Assembly: GCF_003094615.1 (NCBI RefSeq)
Contig: NZ_QDKO01000020.1
Span: 227,938 to 291,937 of the forward strand
Direction: 5' to 3'
DNA: 64,000 nucleotides
Source: Caulobacter radicis
Lineage (GTDB): Bacteria > Pseudomonadota > Alphaproteobacteria > Caulobacterales > Caulobacteraceae
Every line of letters begins with the position of its first letter. Position 1 is the stretch's first letter. The position numbers and the translations under genes are program-made. Of the stretch, positions 1-8,838 are shown one piece after another. The notes beneath the pieces were generated by a model that searched no databases, was not told the origin of the DNA, and saw nothing but the letters and a program-made list of their open reading frames with translations.

Positions 1-1
1 G

Positions 2-667
2 GGCTTCATCGGCGGCAAGATGCCCCTGCACCACGGCCCGGCCGAGGGCGAGGAAGGCCTGCGCAAGAACCTCGAAGAGCTCGAAACCATGCGCAACCGC
101 GTGGGCGAGGACTTCTGGCTGATGTTCGACTGCTGGATGTCGCTGGACCTGAACTACGCCACCAAGCTGGCGCACAAGGCCCACGAGTACGGCCTGAAGT
201 GGATCGAAGAGGCGCTGAGCCCCGACGACTACTGGGGCTATCGCGACCTGAAGAAGAACGCCCCTCCCGGCATGCTGGTCACCACCGGCGAGCACGAAGC
301 CACCCGCTGGGGCTTCCGCATGCTGCTGGAGATGGAGTGCTGCGACATCATCCAGCCGGACGTGGGCTGGTGCGGCGGCGTCACCGAACTGATCAAGATC
401 GCCAACCTGGCCGACAGCAAGGGCGTGATGATGATCCCGCACGGCTCGTCGGTCTACAGCTACCACTTCGTCATCACGCGCCATAACAGCCCGTTCGCCG
501 AGTTCCTGATGATGGCGCCGAAGGCCGACGAGGTCGTGCCGATGTTCCATCCCCAGCTGATCGGCGAGCCCGTTCCGGTCAACGGCAAGCTCAAGCTCGG
601 CGACGCGCCCGGCTTCGGCGTCGAGCTGAACCGCGACGTCGGCCTGCACCGTCCGTATCCGCGGTAA
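2..667 (+). CDS. rhmD: L-rhamnonate dehydratase (C-terminal part, 5' end outside window)
   Basis: This is an enolase-superfamily acid-sugar dehydratase; the frame is open to the left edge, so the N-terminal capping domain is missing. Visible barrel landmarks are the metal-ligand Asp in LMFDCW, Glu in WIEEAL and Glu in [10 protein letters not shown], the [10 protein letters not shown] strand, and the catalytic His in [11 protein letters not shown]. The pattern fits L-rhamnonate dehydratase, which makes 2-keto-3-deoxy-L-rhamnonate in the cytosol. The neighbours (diketo-acid hydrolase, SDR, lactonase, mutarotase) make the rhamnose assignment stronger than the motifs alone. A related 6-deoxy-sugar acid dehydratase (L-fuconate) remains possible. 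Confidence 0.88.
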   Translation, partial: GFIGGKMPLHHGPAEGEEGLRKNLEELETMRNRVGEDFWLMFDCWMSLDLNYATKLAHKAHEYGLKWIEEALSPDDYWGYRDLKKNAPPGMLVTTGEHEATRWGFRMLLEMECCDIIQPDVGWCGGVTELIKIANLADSKGVMMIPHGSSVYSYHFVITRHNSPFAEFLMMAPKADEVVPMFHPQLIGEPVPVNGKLKLGDAPGFGVELNRDVGLHRPYPR

Positions 668-712
668 GCCGCGCCTCCCCTTCCCCCAATTTACCCCTAG
701 AGCCAGAAGACC

Positions 713-1576
713 ATGAAACTGTTGCGTTACGGCCCGCGGGGCGCCGAAAAGCCCGGCCTGCTGGATTCCGAAGGCAAGATCCGCGACCTGTCGGGCCACG
801 TGTCCGACATCACCGCCGCGGACCTGACCCCGGAAGGCCTGGCCAAGATCGCCGCCATCGACGAGGCCACCCTGCCGGTGGTCGAAGGCTCGCCGCGCTA
901 CGGCGTGCCGATCGCCAATGTCGGCAAGTTCCTGGCCATCGGCCTGAACTTCGCCGACCACGCCAAGGAAGCCGGCCTCGAGCCCCCGCCCGAGCCGATC
1001 TTCTTCACCAAGGCGATCTCGTGCCTCAACGGCCCGAACGACCAGGTCATGCTGCCCAAGGGCGCCGAGAAGGGCGACTGGGAAGTCGAGCTGGGCGTCG
1101 TGATCGGCAAGCGCGCCCGCTATGTCGAGCAGGCCGAAGCCCTGGACTACGTCGCCGGCTACGTGCTGGTGAACGACGTCTCCGAGCGCGCCTTCCAGAA
1201 GGAACTGGGCTCGCAGTGGGACAAGGGCAAGGGCTGCGACACCTTCGGTCCGGTGGGTCCGTGGGTCGTCACCGCCGATGAAGTCGGCGACTGCCAGAAC
1301 CTGGACATGTGGCTCGACCTCAACGGCAAGCGCATGCAGACCGGCAACAGCAAGACGATGATCTTCGGCGTCGCCGAGCTGATCGCCTATATGAGCCGCT
1401 TCGTCACCCTCGAGCCGGGCGACATCCTCACGACGGGCACCCCTCCGGGCGTCGGCGAAGGCCAGAAGCCGGAAAAGATCTTCCTGAAGCCGGGCGACGT
1501 CATGACGCTGGGCATCGAGAAGCTCGGCGAGCAGCGCCAGGAAGTCATCGCCTGGACCAAGGAAGGCGTTGCATGA
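713..1576 (+). CDS. FAH-family hydrolase, probable 2,4-diketo-3-deoxy-L-rhamnonate hydrolase
   Basis: A 287-residue fumarylacetoacetate-hydrolase-fold protein. The metal-binding set is visible: Glu124 and Glu126 in DWEVELGVVIGK and Asp155 in LVNDVSERAFQ, followed by WDKGKGCDTFGPVGPW and TTGTPPGVG. In the non-phosphorylated rhamnose pathway this family splits 2,4-diketo-3-deoxy-L-rhamnonate into pyruvate and L-lactate. It starts 45 bases after the dehydratase stop and its own stop overlaps the next start (ATGA at 1573-1576), which suggests translational coupling. Automated pipelines often name such proteins ureidoglycolate lyase; the context argues for the rhamnose role, which is an inference. 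Confidence 0.85.
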   Translation: MKLLRYGPRGAEKPGLLDSEGKIRDLSGHVSDITAADLTPEGLAKIAAIDEATLPVVEGSPRYGVPIANVGKFLAIGLNFADHAKEAGLEPPPEPIFFTKAISCLNGPNDQVMLPKGAEKGDWEVELGVVIGKRARYVEQAEALDYVAGYVLVNDVSERAFQKELGSQWDKGKGCDTFGPVGPWVVTADEVGDCQNLDMWLDLNGKRMQTGNSKTMIFGVAELIAYMSRFVTLEPGDILTTGTPPGVGEGQKPEKIFLKPGDVMTLGIEKLGEQRQEVIAWTKEGVA

Positions 1577-2322
1577 CCGTCTACGCCAACCGCTTTTCGG
1601 GCCGCACCGCCGTCATCACCGGCGGCGCCTCGGGCCTGGGCAAGGAAACCGCCCGCCGCATCGTCGCCGAAGGCGGCAAGGTCGCCCTGTGGGACCTCAA
1701 CGCCGACGCCCTGAAGGCCGCCGGCGAGGAAGTCGGCGCCAGCTTCACCTACGCGCTGGACGTCTCGGACGAGGCCCAGGTGGCCGCGGCCACGGCCGCC
1801 AGCGTCGAGGCCCTGGGCAAGATCGACGTGCTGGTCAACTCGGCCGGCATCACCGGCGCCACGGTGCCGGTGCACGAGTTCCCGCTCGATAGCTGGAAGC
1901 GCGTCATCGACATCAACCTGAACGGCCTATTCTACTGCTGCCGTTCGGTGGTGCCGCACATGCTGGGCGCCGGCTACGGCCGCATCGTCAACGTCGCCTC
2001 GGTGGCCGGCAAGGAAGGCAACCCGAACGCCAGCGCCTATTCGGCGTCGAAGGCCGGGGTCATCGGCCTGACCAAGTCGCTGGGCAAGGAACTGGCCGGC
2101 AAGGGCGTCATCGCCAACAGCCTGACCCCCGCCACCTTCGAAAGCCCGATCCTCGAGCAGCTGCCCGCCAGCCAGGTCGAGTACATGCGCTCGAAGATCC
2201 CGATGGGTCGCCTGGGCGAAGTCGAGGAAAGCGCCGCGATGGTCTGCTTCATGGCCAGCGAGGAGTGCAGCTTCACCACCGCCGCCACCTTCGACACGTC
2301 CGGCGGCCGGACGACCTTCTAG
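1573..2322 (+). CDS. SDR dehydrogenase, probable 2-keto-3-deoxy-L-rhamnonate dehydrogenase
   Basis: A classical short-chain dehydrogenase of 249 residues. The nucleotide-binding glycine motif is T16-G17 to G21-L22-G23, NSAG follows the fourth strand, and the catalytic triad is Ser143, Tyr156 and Lys160 (YSASK) with normal spacing. The ATG at 1573 overlaps the preceding stop, so this is the coupled start; the open frame extends much further upstream but only as a shadow of the hydrolase gene. Inferred reaction: NAD-dependent oxidation of 2-keto-3-deoxy-L-rhamnonate at C4, giving the substrate of the neighbouring FAH-type hydrolase. Confidence 0.87.
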   Translation: MTVYANRFSGRTAVITGGASGLGKETARRIVAEGGKVALWDLNADALKAAGEEVGASFTYALDVSDEAQVAAATAASVEALGKIDVLVNSAGITGATVPVHEFPLDSWKRVIDINLNGLFYCCRSVVPHMLGAGYGRIVNVASVAGKEGNPNASAYSASKAGVIGLTKSLGKELAGKGVIANSLTPATFESPILEQLPASQVEYMRSKIPMGRLGEVEESAAMVCFMASEECSFTTAATFDTSGGRTTF

Positions 2323-2330
2323 TTTGAGAC

Positions 2331-2364
2331 CGGGCCCGTCCATCCTTCGGGATGGACGGGCCCG
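2331..2364 (+). promoter_or_regulatory. Perfect 15-bp hairpin with TTCG tetraloop inside the rhamnose operon
   Basis: Arms 2331-2345 and 2350-2364 are exact inverted complements closing on a TTCG loop, an unusually stable RNA hairpin. It lies 8 bases after the SDR stop and 26 bases before the lactonase start. No T-run follows, so it does not look like a normal intrinsic terminator. It may act as an RNA-stability or processing element, or may be a copy of a dispersed repeat. Confidence 0.6.
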
Positions 2365-2389
2365 GGCTTACGAGACCAAGGGGACAGGC

Positions 2390-3307
2390 ATGGCGTACAC
2401 GGGTCCGATCATCGACGCCCACATGCACCTGTGGGATCTCGACAAGCACTACTATTCCTGGCTGCAGGACGTTCCCCTGCCGGGCAATCCGGCGGGCGAC
2501 ATGAGCCTGATCGCCGGCAAGAACTACCTGCCCGCCGACTACGCCGCCGACGCCCTGCCCTGGCGCGTCGAGAGCCTGGTCCATGTCGAGTGCGGCCTGC
2601 CCACCGACAAGCAGCTTTCCGAGACCGACTGGCTGGAAAGCCTGATCGCCGCCAATGCCCCCATCGGCGCGCCCATCGGCGCGATCGTCGCCGGCGCCAA
2701 CCTGGATGACCCCAAAGTCGAGGCCCTGCTGGAGGCTCACGCCTCGCGGCCGCACGTGCGCGGGATCCGCCAGATCGTCAATTTCCACGCGGACCCGGCC
2801 AAGACCTACGGCCCGGCCGACTTGCTGCTGAACGACCAGTGGCGCGCGGGCTTCGGCCTGCTGGCCAAGCATGGCCTGTCGTTCGACCTGCAACTCTATC
2901 CCGCCCAGATGGAAACCGCCGCGGCCCTGGCCGACGCCCATCCCGACATTCCGCTGGTCGTCAATCACGCCGGCATGCCCACCGACCGCGACGAGGACGG
3001 CTTGGCGCTCTGGCGCTCGGGCCTGGCCGCGCTGGCCCAGCGTCCGAACGTCACCTGCAAGGTCTCGGGCCTGGCGATGGTCGACCGCGCCTGGACGGTG
3101 GAAAGCCTGCGCCCGTTCGTCCTGCAGGTCATCGAAACCTTCGGCGTGGAGCGCACCATGTTCGCCAGCAACTTCCCGGTCGAGAAGGTGCACGGCAGCT
3201 TCGACGCCTTCTACAGCGCCTACGACGCCATCACGGCCGAGTTCAGCGACGCCGAGCGCCAGCGCCTGTTCGCCGGCACGGCCGCCGCCGTCTACCGCAT
3301 CGCCTGA
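2390..3307 (+). CDS. Amidohydrolase-2 family sugar lactonase (L-rhamnono/L-fucono-lactonase type)
   Basis: A 305-residue COG3618-type TIM-barrel hydrolase. It opens with IIDAHMHLWD, the usual metal-site strand, and carries VNHAGMP and FASNFPVEKVHG near the C-terminus. Family members open sugar 1,4-lactones, here probably L-rhamnono-1,4-lactone to L-rhamnonate, which would feed the dehydratase. The ATG at 2390 follows GGGGACAGG; an upstream in-frame ATG at 2324 would place the hairpin inside the coding region and has no ribosome site. No rhamnose dehydrogenase gene lies in the window; it may be further upstream. Confidence 0.82.
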   Translation: MAYTGPIIDAHMHLWDLDKHYYSWLQDVPLPGNPAGDMSLIAGKNYLPADYAADALPWRVESLVHVECGLPTDKQLSETDWLESLIAANAPIGAPIGAIVAGANLDDPKVEALLEAHASRPHVRGIRQIVNFHADPAKTYGPADLLLNDQWRAGFGLLAKHGLSFDLQLYPAQMETAAALADAHPDIPLVVNHAGMPTDRDEDGLALWRSGLAALAQRPNVTCKVSGLAMVDRAWTVESLRPFVLQVIETFGVERTMFASNFPVEKVHGSFDAFYSAYDAITAEFSDAERQRLFAGTAAAVYRIA

Positions 3308-3336
3308 AAACCAAGAAACGACGCCAGGAGGAAACC

Positions 3337-3672
3337 ATGAGCACGCTGACCGAAGGCCGCCCGATCGCCTTCCGCATGCAGCTGAAGGCCGGTGTCGCCG
3401 CCGAGTACGAGCGCCGTCACGACGAGCTGTGGCCCGACCTGGCCGAAGCCCTGCGAGGCGCCGGCATCTACGACTATTCGATCTTCCTCGACGAAGAGAC
3501 CATGAGCCTGTTCGCCGTGCTTCGCCTGAAGCCGGACAACGACAAGGACGCCCTGCCCCTGCAGCCGGTGATGAAGCGCTGGTGGGACTTCATGGCCGAC
3601 CTGATGGACGTCCATCCGGACAACAAGCCGGTCGAATGGCCGCTCAAGCCCGTCTTCTACTTCGAGGGCTAA
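3337..3672 (+). CDS. rhaM: L-rhamnose mutarotase
   Basis: A 111-residue protein of the normal size for RhaM/RhaU. It has the family pattern FRMQLKAGVAAEYERRHDELWPDL and ends with KRWWDFMADLMDVHPDNKPVE, where the His/Trp-rich strands form the active site of the ferredoxin-like fold. It interconverts the alpha and beta anomers of L-rhamnose in the cytosol. The start at 3337 has a strong AGGAGG at 3326-3331. It sits 29 bases after the lactonase, and its presence is the clearest single sign that the operon handles rhamnose. Confidence 0.93.
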   Translation: MSTLTEGRPIAFRMQLKAGVAAEYERRHDELWPDLAEALRGAGIYDYSIFLDEETMSLFAVLRLKPDNDKDALPLQPVMKRWWDFMADLMDVHPDNKPVEWPLKPVFYFEG

Positions 3673-3677
3673 GACCA

Positions 3678-6600
3678 GTGATCAAGCGTCCCGCCCTCCT
3701 CGGCCTCGCCGCCGCCCTGCTCGCCACGACCGCGCTCTCCGGCGCGACTGCGGCTGAGCCGACGCGCTACGTCATGACGGCGTTCACCAACGCCAGCCAG
3801 TCGAACATGAGCGTGTACGACTCGGCCGACGGCTCGCGCTTCACCCTTCAGAAGCCGCTGGCCTACACCCCGCCCAAGGGGCTAATCCGCGATCCCAGCG
3901 TCATCAAGCGCAAGGACGGCTTCTACTACGTCGCCTACACCACCGGCTGGACCGGCAACACCATCGGCCTGGCCCGCAGCAAGGACCTGGTCGACTGGAC
4001 CTTCCTGCGCGACGTCACCGTCGACGTGCCCGGCTCGACCAACACCTGGGCGCCCGAGTGGTTCGTCGACGCCGACGGCTCCGAGCACCTGATCCTGTCG
4101 GTCTCGACCACCGGCATCGCCGGGCAATTTCAGCCCTACAGGATCACGGCCCAAGACGCCGAGCTTGCCAATTGGAGTAACCCGCGCCCGCTGTCGGGCA
4201 TGGGTCCCAACTACATCGACGCCTTCGTCGTGCGCGAGGGCTCGCAGTACCAGGCCTTCGCCAAGAACGAGACCACCAAGTTCATCGAGCTTCTGACCGC
4301 CCCGTCGCTGGACGGCCCCTGGCAGGTCAAAGGCGGCGGCGACTGGGCCGGCTGGGGCAAGTTCCTCGAAGGCCCCGCCCTCACCCGCACCCCGGAAGGC
4401 GCTTGGCGCATCTATTTCGACGAGTACATGTCGAAGCGCTACTGGTACTCCGACAGCGCCGACGGCTTCCGCACCTGGACGCCCAAGAAGGAGCTGCCCG
4501 AGCTTTCCGGCACGGTCCGCCACTTCACCGTGCTGAAGGAAGGCGGCGACCAGGCGGTCGCGGCCAAGCCTGCCGAAGCCCACAAGATCACCTGGGACAA
4601 GTACTCCCTGAAGGTCGACGGCGAGCGCATCTATTCCTGGGGCGGCGAGTTCCACCCGTTCCGCGTGCCCAGCCCCGACCTGTGGCGCGACATCCTCCAG
4701 AAGATGAAGGCCAGCGGCTACAACACCGTCGCGATCTATATCGACTGGGGCTACCACTCGCCCAAGCAGGGGGTCTACGACTTCTCGGGCATCCGCGACA
4801 TGGATCGCGTGCTGACCATGGCCAAGGAAGAAGGCCTCTACGTCATCACCCGCGCCGGCCCGTACGTGAACGCCGAGCTGACGCGCGGCGGCTTCCCCGG
4901 ACACCTGGTCAACCAGCAGGCCCGCGCCCGCACCGACGCGCCGGAATACATCCAGGCCGCCGACGAGTGGCTGAGCCAGATCAACAAGGTCATCGCCCGC
5001 CACCAGCTGACCACCGGCCAGGGCACGGTCATCGCCCACCAGATCGAGAACGAGCTCGACGTCGTCGGCGCGCCGCAGCAGCGCTACATGCAGTGGCTGG
5101 CCGACAAGGCCCGCGCGGATGGGATCACCGTCCCGCTGTTCCACAACGACAAGGGCCGCAACGGCTACTGGGTGCCCAAGGGCTCCAACGTGCCCGGCGC
5201 GGTCGAAGGCCCGACCGACCTCTACGCCTTCGACGGCTATCCGGGCGGCTCGTGCAAGGTCGACTCGACCCCCTCCTCGCCCGGCGTGGCCCCCGACTGG
5301 GGCCTCTACGGCGCCGGCGGGGCCAAGGGCGGCGCCTCGGCCAGCCCCAACACCCCCGGCTTCGCGGCCGAGTTCGGCGGCGGCTGGTTCGACTACTGGG
5401 GCAGCAACGGCGACTACGACTGCACCGCCATCCATCGCGGCGTCGGCTACCAGCGGGTGTTCTACGGAACCAACATCGCCAACGGCCTGACGATCCAGAG
5501 CTTCTACATGACCTATGGCGGGACCAGCTGGGGCTGGTCGCCGGCCCCGGTGGTGTTCAGCTCCTACGACTACGGCTCGGCCATCGACGAGGCCCGCGGC
5601 CTGCGCGACAAGGCCCGCGTCATGAAGCAGATGGGCCAGTTCCTGAACGCGGTTCCGGACCTGACCCGCATGGACAAGGGCGAGGCCGTCGTTCCCTCGA
5701 ACGACAAGGTCCGCGTCTATCACAACGTCAACGCCGAGACCGGCAGCCACCTCTATGTGGTGATCCACAACCCCAGCAGCGCCACCGGCGACGAGGCCTT
5801 CACCTTCAAGGTCAAGACCCGCGACGGCGAGTACGTGGTCCCCTCGCGGATCAAGGGCCAGGACAGCAAGATGCTGATGGCTTCGTACGACCTGGGCGGC
5901 CAGCGCCTCGTCTATTCGACGTCCGAGATCCAGACCCACCTGCCCTGGAACGGCGGCGACCTGGCCTTGATGTACGGCCGCGCCGGCGAGGCCGGCGAGA
6001 CCGTCCTGCGCTATGCGCAGGCCCCCAAGGTCGAGGTGCTGGAAGGCCAGGTGACGTCGGCCTTCGACGCGGCCAAGGGCGACCTGAAGCTCTCCTACAG
6101 CCACACGGGCCTGGCCCGCGTGCGCATCACCGGCGGCGGCCGTCCGCCGCTGGTGCTGCTGCTGGCGGATGAAGCCACCGGCCAGACCTTCTGGCGCCAG
6201 GACACCGCCGCCGGCCCGACCCTGCAACGCGGCCCCGGCCTCGTTCGCACCGCCAGCGTCAAGGGCGCGGTCCTGTCGCTGACCGGCGACACCGAAACCG
6301 AAAGCGCCCTGGAAATCTTCGCCCCCAAGGGCGTGAAGTCCGTCCGCTGGAACGGCGCGGCCGTCGCCGCCAAGGCCACGGCTTCGGGCTCGCTGCTGGC
6401 GTCCAAGTCGCTGGCCGGCCCGACCGCCGTCACCGTGCCGGATCTCGCCAGGCTTGACTGGAAGACCGCCGCCGGCTCGCCCGAGTCCGACCCGGCCTTC
6501 GACGACAGCGCCTGGGCCAAGGCCGAGGGCAAGCGCGGCGGCTCGACCGTGCGTCCGCCGACGGGCCAGCCGGCGCTCGACATGAGCACCCACGGCTTCC

Positions 6601-7469
6601 ACCACGGCGACGTCTGGTATCGCGGCCGCTACAAGGGCCGGGCCGACATCGACACCCTGACCCTGCACTACGGCGCCGGCGGCGCCGGCATGCTGCAGGT
6701 GTGGCTGGACGGCAAGTTCCTGGGCCAGCACGAGCTGGACGGCGGCCTGCCCCGCCCGATCACCACGGGCGTGGCCACCTTCAAGCTGCCCGAAGCCCTG
6801 CGCGGCGACGGAGAGCACGTGCTGTCGGTGATGGTGCGCAACAACGGCCACAACTGGGACCTCGACGCCGACGACTTCCACAAGGAAGCCCGCGGCCTGG
6901 TCTCTGCCTCGCTGTCGAGCCCGACGAGCTACAGCTTCGCCGTGCCGATCAGCTGGAAGATCCAGGGCAACAAGGGCGGCGAGGACATCGCCGATCCGGT
7001 GCGCGGCCCGATGAACGAGGGCGGCCAGTACGGCGAACGCAATGGCTGGCACCTGCCGGGCTTCCCCGACCAGGGCTGGGCCAAGGCCGACATGGCCGCA
7101 CCTGCGCCCTATGCCGGCACCACCTGGTACCGCACCAATTTCGACCTGGCCCTGCCCAAGGACCAGGACGTGACCCTGGGCCTGACGATCGGCGATCCGA
7201 AGACCCCGCGCTCGCCCGGCCGCTATCGCGTGCTGATCTTCGTCAACGGCTGGAACATGGGCCAGTTCATCGCCCATGTCGGCCCGCAGCGGACCTTCGT
7301 CCTGCCGACCGGCATCGTCGATCCGCACGGCAAGAACACCATCGCTCTGGCCGTAACCAGCGACGGCGCCCCCGGCGACGCCCTGGAAGCCGTCAAACTG
7401 GAAGTGCTGCGCAACGTGGAAGGCGGCGTGCCCGTCGCCCGCGTCCCCGCGCCGAACTACAAGCAGTAG
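3678..7469 (+). CDS. Secreted GH43-like / GH35 beta-galactosidase fusion
   Basis: A 1263-residue protein starting at GTG 3678, five bases after rhaM, with a hydrophobic signal peptide ending near ATAAEP. Residues about 30-290 resemble a five-bladed GH43-type propeller: RDPSVIKRKDGFYYV carries the expected base Asp and FLEGPALTR a likely acid Glu. From about 300 a GH35 barrel begins (EFHPFRVP, YINTVAIYIDWG-like strand); the acid/base is Glu459 in QIENEL and the nucleophile Glu565 in AEFGGG. Beta-sandwich domains typical of large GH35 enzymes follow. Likely role: removing galactose or arabinose side chains from rhamnogalacturonan-I in the periplasm or outside the cell. The substrate is inferred. 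Confidence 0.88.
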   Translation: MIKRPALLGLAAALLATTALSGATAAEPTRYVMTAFTNASQSNMSVYDSADGSRFTLQKPLAYTPPKGLIRDPSVIKRKDGFYYVAYTTGWTGNTIGLARSKDLVDWTFLRDVTVDVPGSTNTWAPEWFVDADGSEHLILSVSTTGIAGQFQPYRITAQDAELANWSNPRPLSGMGPNYIDAFVVREGSQYQAFAKNETTKFIELLTAPSLDGPWQVKGGGDWAGWGKFLEGPALTRTPEGAWRIYFDEYMSKRYWYSDSADGFRTWTPKKELPELSGTVRHFTVLKEGGDQAVAAKPAEAHKITWDKYSLKVDGERIYSWGGEFHPFRVPSPDLWRDILQKMKASGYNTVAIYIDWGYHSPKQGVYDFSGIRDMDRVLTMAKEEGLYVITRAGPYVNAELTRGGFPGHLVNQQARARTDAPEYIQAADEWLSQINKVIARHQLTTGQGTVIAHQIENELDVVGAPQQRYMQWLADKARADGITVPLFHNDKGRNGYWVPKGSNVPGAVEGPTDLYAFDGYPGGSCKVDSTPSSPGVAPDWGLYGAGGAKGGASASPNTPGFAAEFGGGWFDYWGSNGDYDCTAIHRGVGYQRVFYGTNIANGLTIQSFYMTYGGTSWGWSPAPVVFSSYDYGSAIDEARGLRDKARVMKQMGQFLNAVPDLTRMDKGEAVVPSNDKVRVYHNVNAETGSHLYVVIHNPSSATGDEAFTFKVKTRDGEYVVPSRIKGQDSKMLMASYDLGGQRLVYSTSEIQTHLPWNGGDLALMYGRAGEAGETVLRYAQAPKVEVLEGQVTSAFDAAKGDLKLSYSHTGLARVRITGGGRPPLVLLLADEATGQTFWRQDTAAGPTLQRGPGLVRTASVKGAVLSLTGDTETESALEIFAPKGVKSVRWNGAAVAAKATASGSLLASKSLAGPTAVTVPDLARLDWKTAAGSPESDPAFDDSAWAKAEGKRGGSTVRPPTGQPALDMSTHGFHHGDVWYRGRYKGRADIDTLTLHYGAGGAGMLQVWLDGKFLGQHELDGGLPRPITTGVATFKLPEALRGDGEHVLSVMVRNNGHNWDLDADDFHKEARGLVSASLSSPTSYSFAVPISWKIQGNKGGEDIADPVRGPMNEGGQYGERNGWHLPGFPDQGWAKADMAAPAPYAGTTWYRTNFDLALPKDQDVTLGLTIGDPKTPRSPGRYRVLIFVNGWNMGQFIAHVGPQRTFVLPTGIVDPHGKNTIALAVTSDGAPGDALEAVKLEVLRNVEGGVPVARVPAPNYKQ

Positions 7470-7511
7470 GCCCCCGTCTACCGCTACAGACCTACCCTTT
7501 AGGAGACTACC

Positions 7512-8621
7512 GTGCCCAATCTCGCACACGGCATCGAGGCCAAGGACGTCAAGGCCAAGATCGCCCTTCTGATCAGCAACCTCGTCGACATCACCGACGA
7601 GACGGGCGAGTTCCTGCTGCGCCTCGACGACGGCCGCGTCATCGACACCAAGGGCTGGAACGACTGGGAATGGACCCACGGCGTGGGCCTCTACGGCCTG
7701 TGGAAGCAGTACGAGATGTACGGCGACGAGCGCGCCTTCGACATCATGACCAAGTGGTTCGCCGACCGCTTCGAGGCCGGCACCCCGACCAAGAACATCA
7801 ACACGGTCTCGCCGTTCCTGACCCTGGCCTACCTGTACGAGGCCACCGGCGACCACACCTACATCCCCTACCTCGAGACCTGGGCCGACTACGTCATGTA
7901 CGAGGGTCCGCGCACCGAGGAAGGCGGCTTCCAGCACATCGTCTTCAACAGCGAGAACCCGCAGCAGCTGTGGGACGACACGCTGATGATGAGCGTGCTG
8001 CCGCTGGCCAAGATCGGCCTGCTGCTCGATCGCCCCGACTTCGTCGAGGAGGCCAAGCGCCAGTTCATGGTCCACATCAAGTACCTGGCCGACCGCAAGA
8101 CCGGCCTGTGGTTCCACGGCTGGACCTTCGAGGGCCGTCACAACTTCGCCGACGCCCTGTGGGCCCGCGGGAACTGCTGGGTGACGATCGCCATCCCGGA
8201 ATTCATCGAGCTGCTCGACCTGAAGCCGGGCGACGGCCTGCGCGCCTTCCTGATCGACGCCCTGGAAGCCCAGATCAAGGCCCTGACCGAGTACCAGGAC
8301 CAGGAAACCGGCCTGTGGCACACGATCATCAACGACAAGACCTCGTACCTTGAAGCCTCGGCCACGGCCGGCTTCGCCTACGGCGTCCTGAAGGCCGTGC
8401 GCAAGCGCTACATCGGCAAGGAATACGAAGCCGTCGCCATCCGCGCCATCAAGGGCGTGCTGGCCAACATCGACGACGCCGGCGAACTGCAGCAGGTCTC
8501 GTTCGGCACCCCGGTGTTCGACACGATCCAGGGCTACAAGGACATCCCGCTGACCTCGATGCCGTACGGCCAGTCGCTGGCCATGCTGGCCCTCGGCGAG
8601 TTCCAGCGCGCCTTCATCTAA
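7512..8621 (+). CDS. GH105 unsaturated rhamnogalacturonyl hydrolase
   Basis: A 369-residue alpha/alpha-barrel protein in the size range of YteR/RhiN enzymes. Typical strings include WNDWEWTHGVGLYGLWKQY, the WDDTLMMSVLPLAKIG strand with the likely catalytic Asp, and LWFHGWTFEG with LWARGNCW. Family members remove the 4,5-unsaturated galacturonyl residue left by rhamnogalacturonan lyases, releasing L-rhamnose for the upstream genes. It uses a GTG start at 7512 after AGGAG, 42 bases after the fusion gene. No signal peptide is visible, so it is probably cytoplasmic, acting on imported disaccharides. Confidence 0.9.
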   Translation: MPNLAHGIEAKDVKAKIALLISNLVDITDETGEFLLRLDDGRVIDTKGWNDWEWTHGVGLYGLWKQYEMYGDERAFDIMTKWFADRFEAGTPTKNINTVSPFLTLAYLYEATGDHTYIPYLETWADYVMYEGPRTEEGGFQHIVFNSENPQQLWDDTLMMSVLPLAKIGLLLDRPDFVEEAKRQFMVHIKYLADRKTGLWFHGWTFEGRHNFADALWARGNCWVTIAIPEFIELLDLKPGDGLRAFLIDALEAQIKALTEYQDQETGLWHTIINDKTSYLEASATAGFAYGVLKAVRKRYIGKEYEAVAIRAIKGVLANIDDAGELQQVSFGTPVFDTIQGYKDIPLTSMPYGQSLAMLALGEFQRAFI

Positions 8622-8643
8622 GCCGCTGCTTCGGTCCGTTGCG

Positions 8644-8736
8644 TGGTCCTCGTCCTTCGACAAGCTCAGGATGAGGACCACCCATAGGCCCGGCCGCTAG
8701 AGAAACCTCACCCTGAGCCTGTCGAAGGGCGAGGTT
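8644..8736. repeat. Pair of inverted REP-like palindromes
   Basis: Two hairpins, 8644-8680 and 8704-8736, carry the same core in opposite orientation (CCTTCGACAAGCTCAGG and, inverted, a 16-of-17 match). The second is followed by TTTT. This core is a common dispersed repeat in Caulobacterales and sphingomonads (recalled). It may also end the rhamnose operon transcript. Confidence 0.75.
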
Positions 8737-8838
8737 TTCGGCTCAGACGCCAGACACTTCGAACTACCCAGTTTGGTCGATCGACCGGACCGGACTTGGG
8801 GGGCGACAAGACCCCCTTCTCTTGGGAATGAAACGAAC

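Noticed and set aside
2273..3193. Long - strand frame opposite the lactonase
   Set aside because: Shadow of a well-supported + strand gene; product is repetitive Gly/Val/Gln-rich.
3882..8681. Very long open frame (about 1600 codons) on the - strand opposite the GH43-GH35 and GH105 genes
   Set aside because: It is an antisense shadow produced by GC-rich codon bias; its product is low-complexity Gly/Ala/Val/Arg without domains, while the + strand has two clear enzymes.
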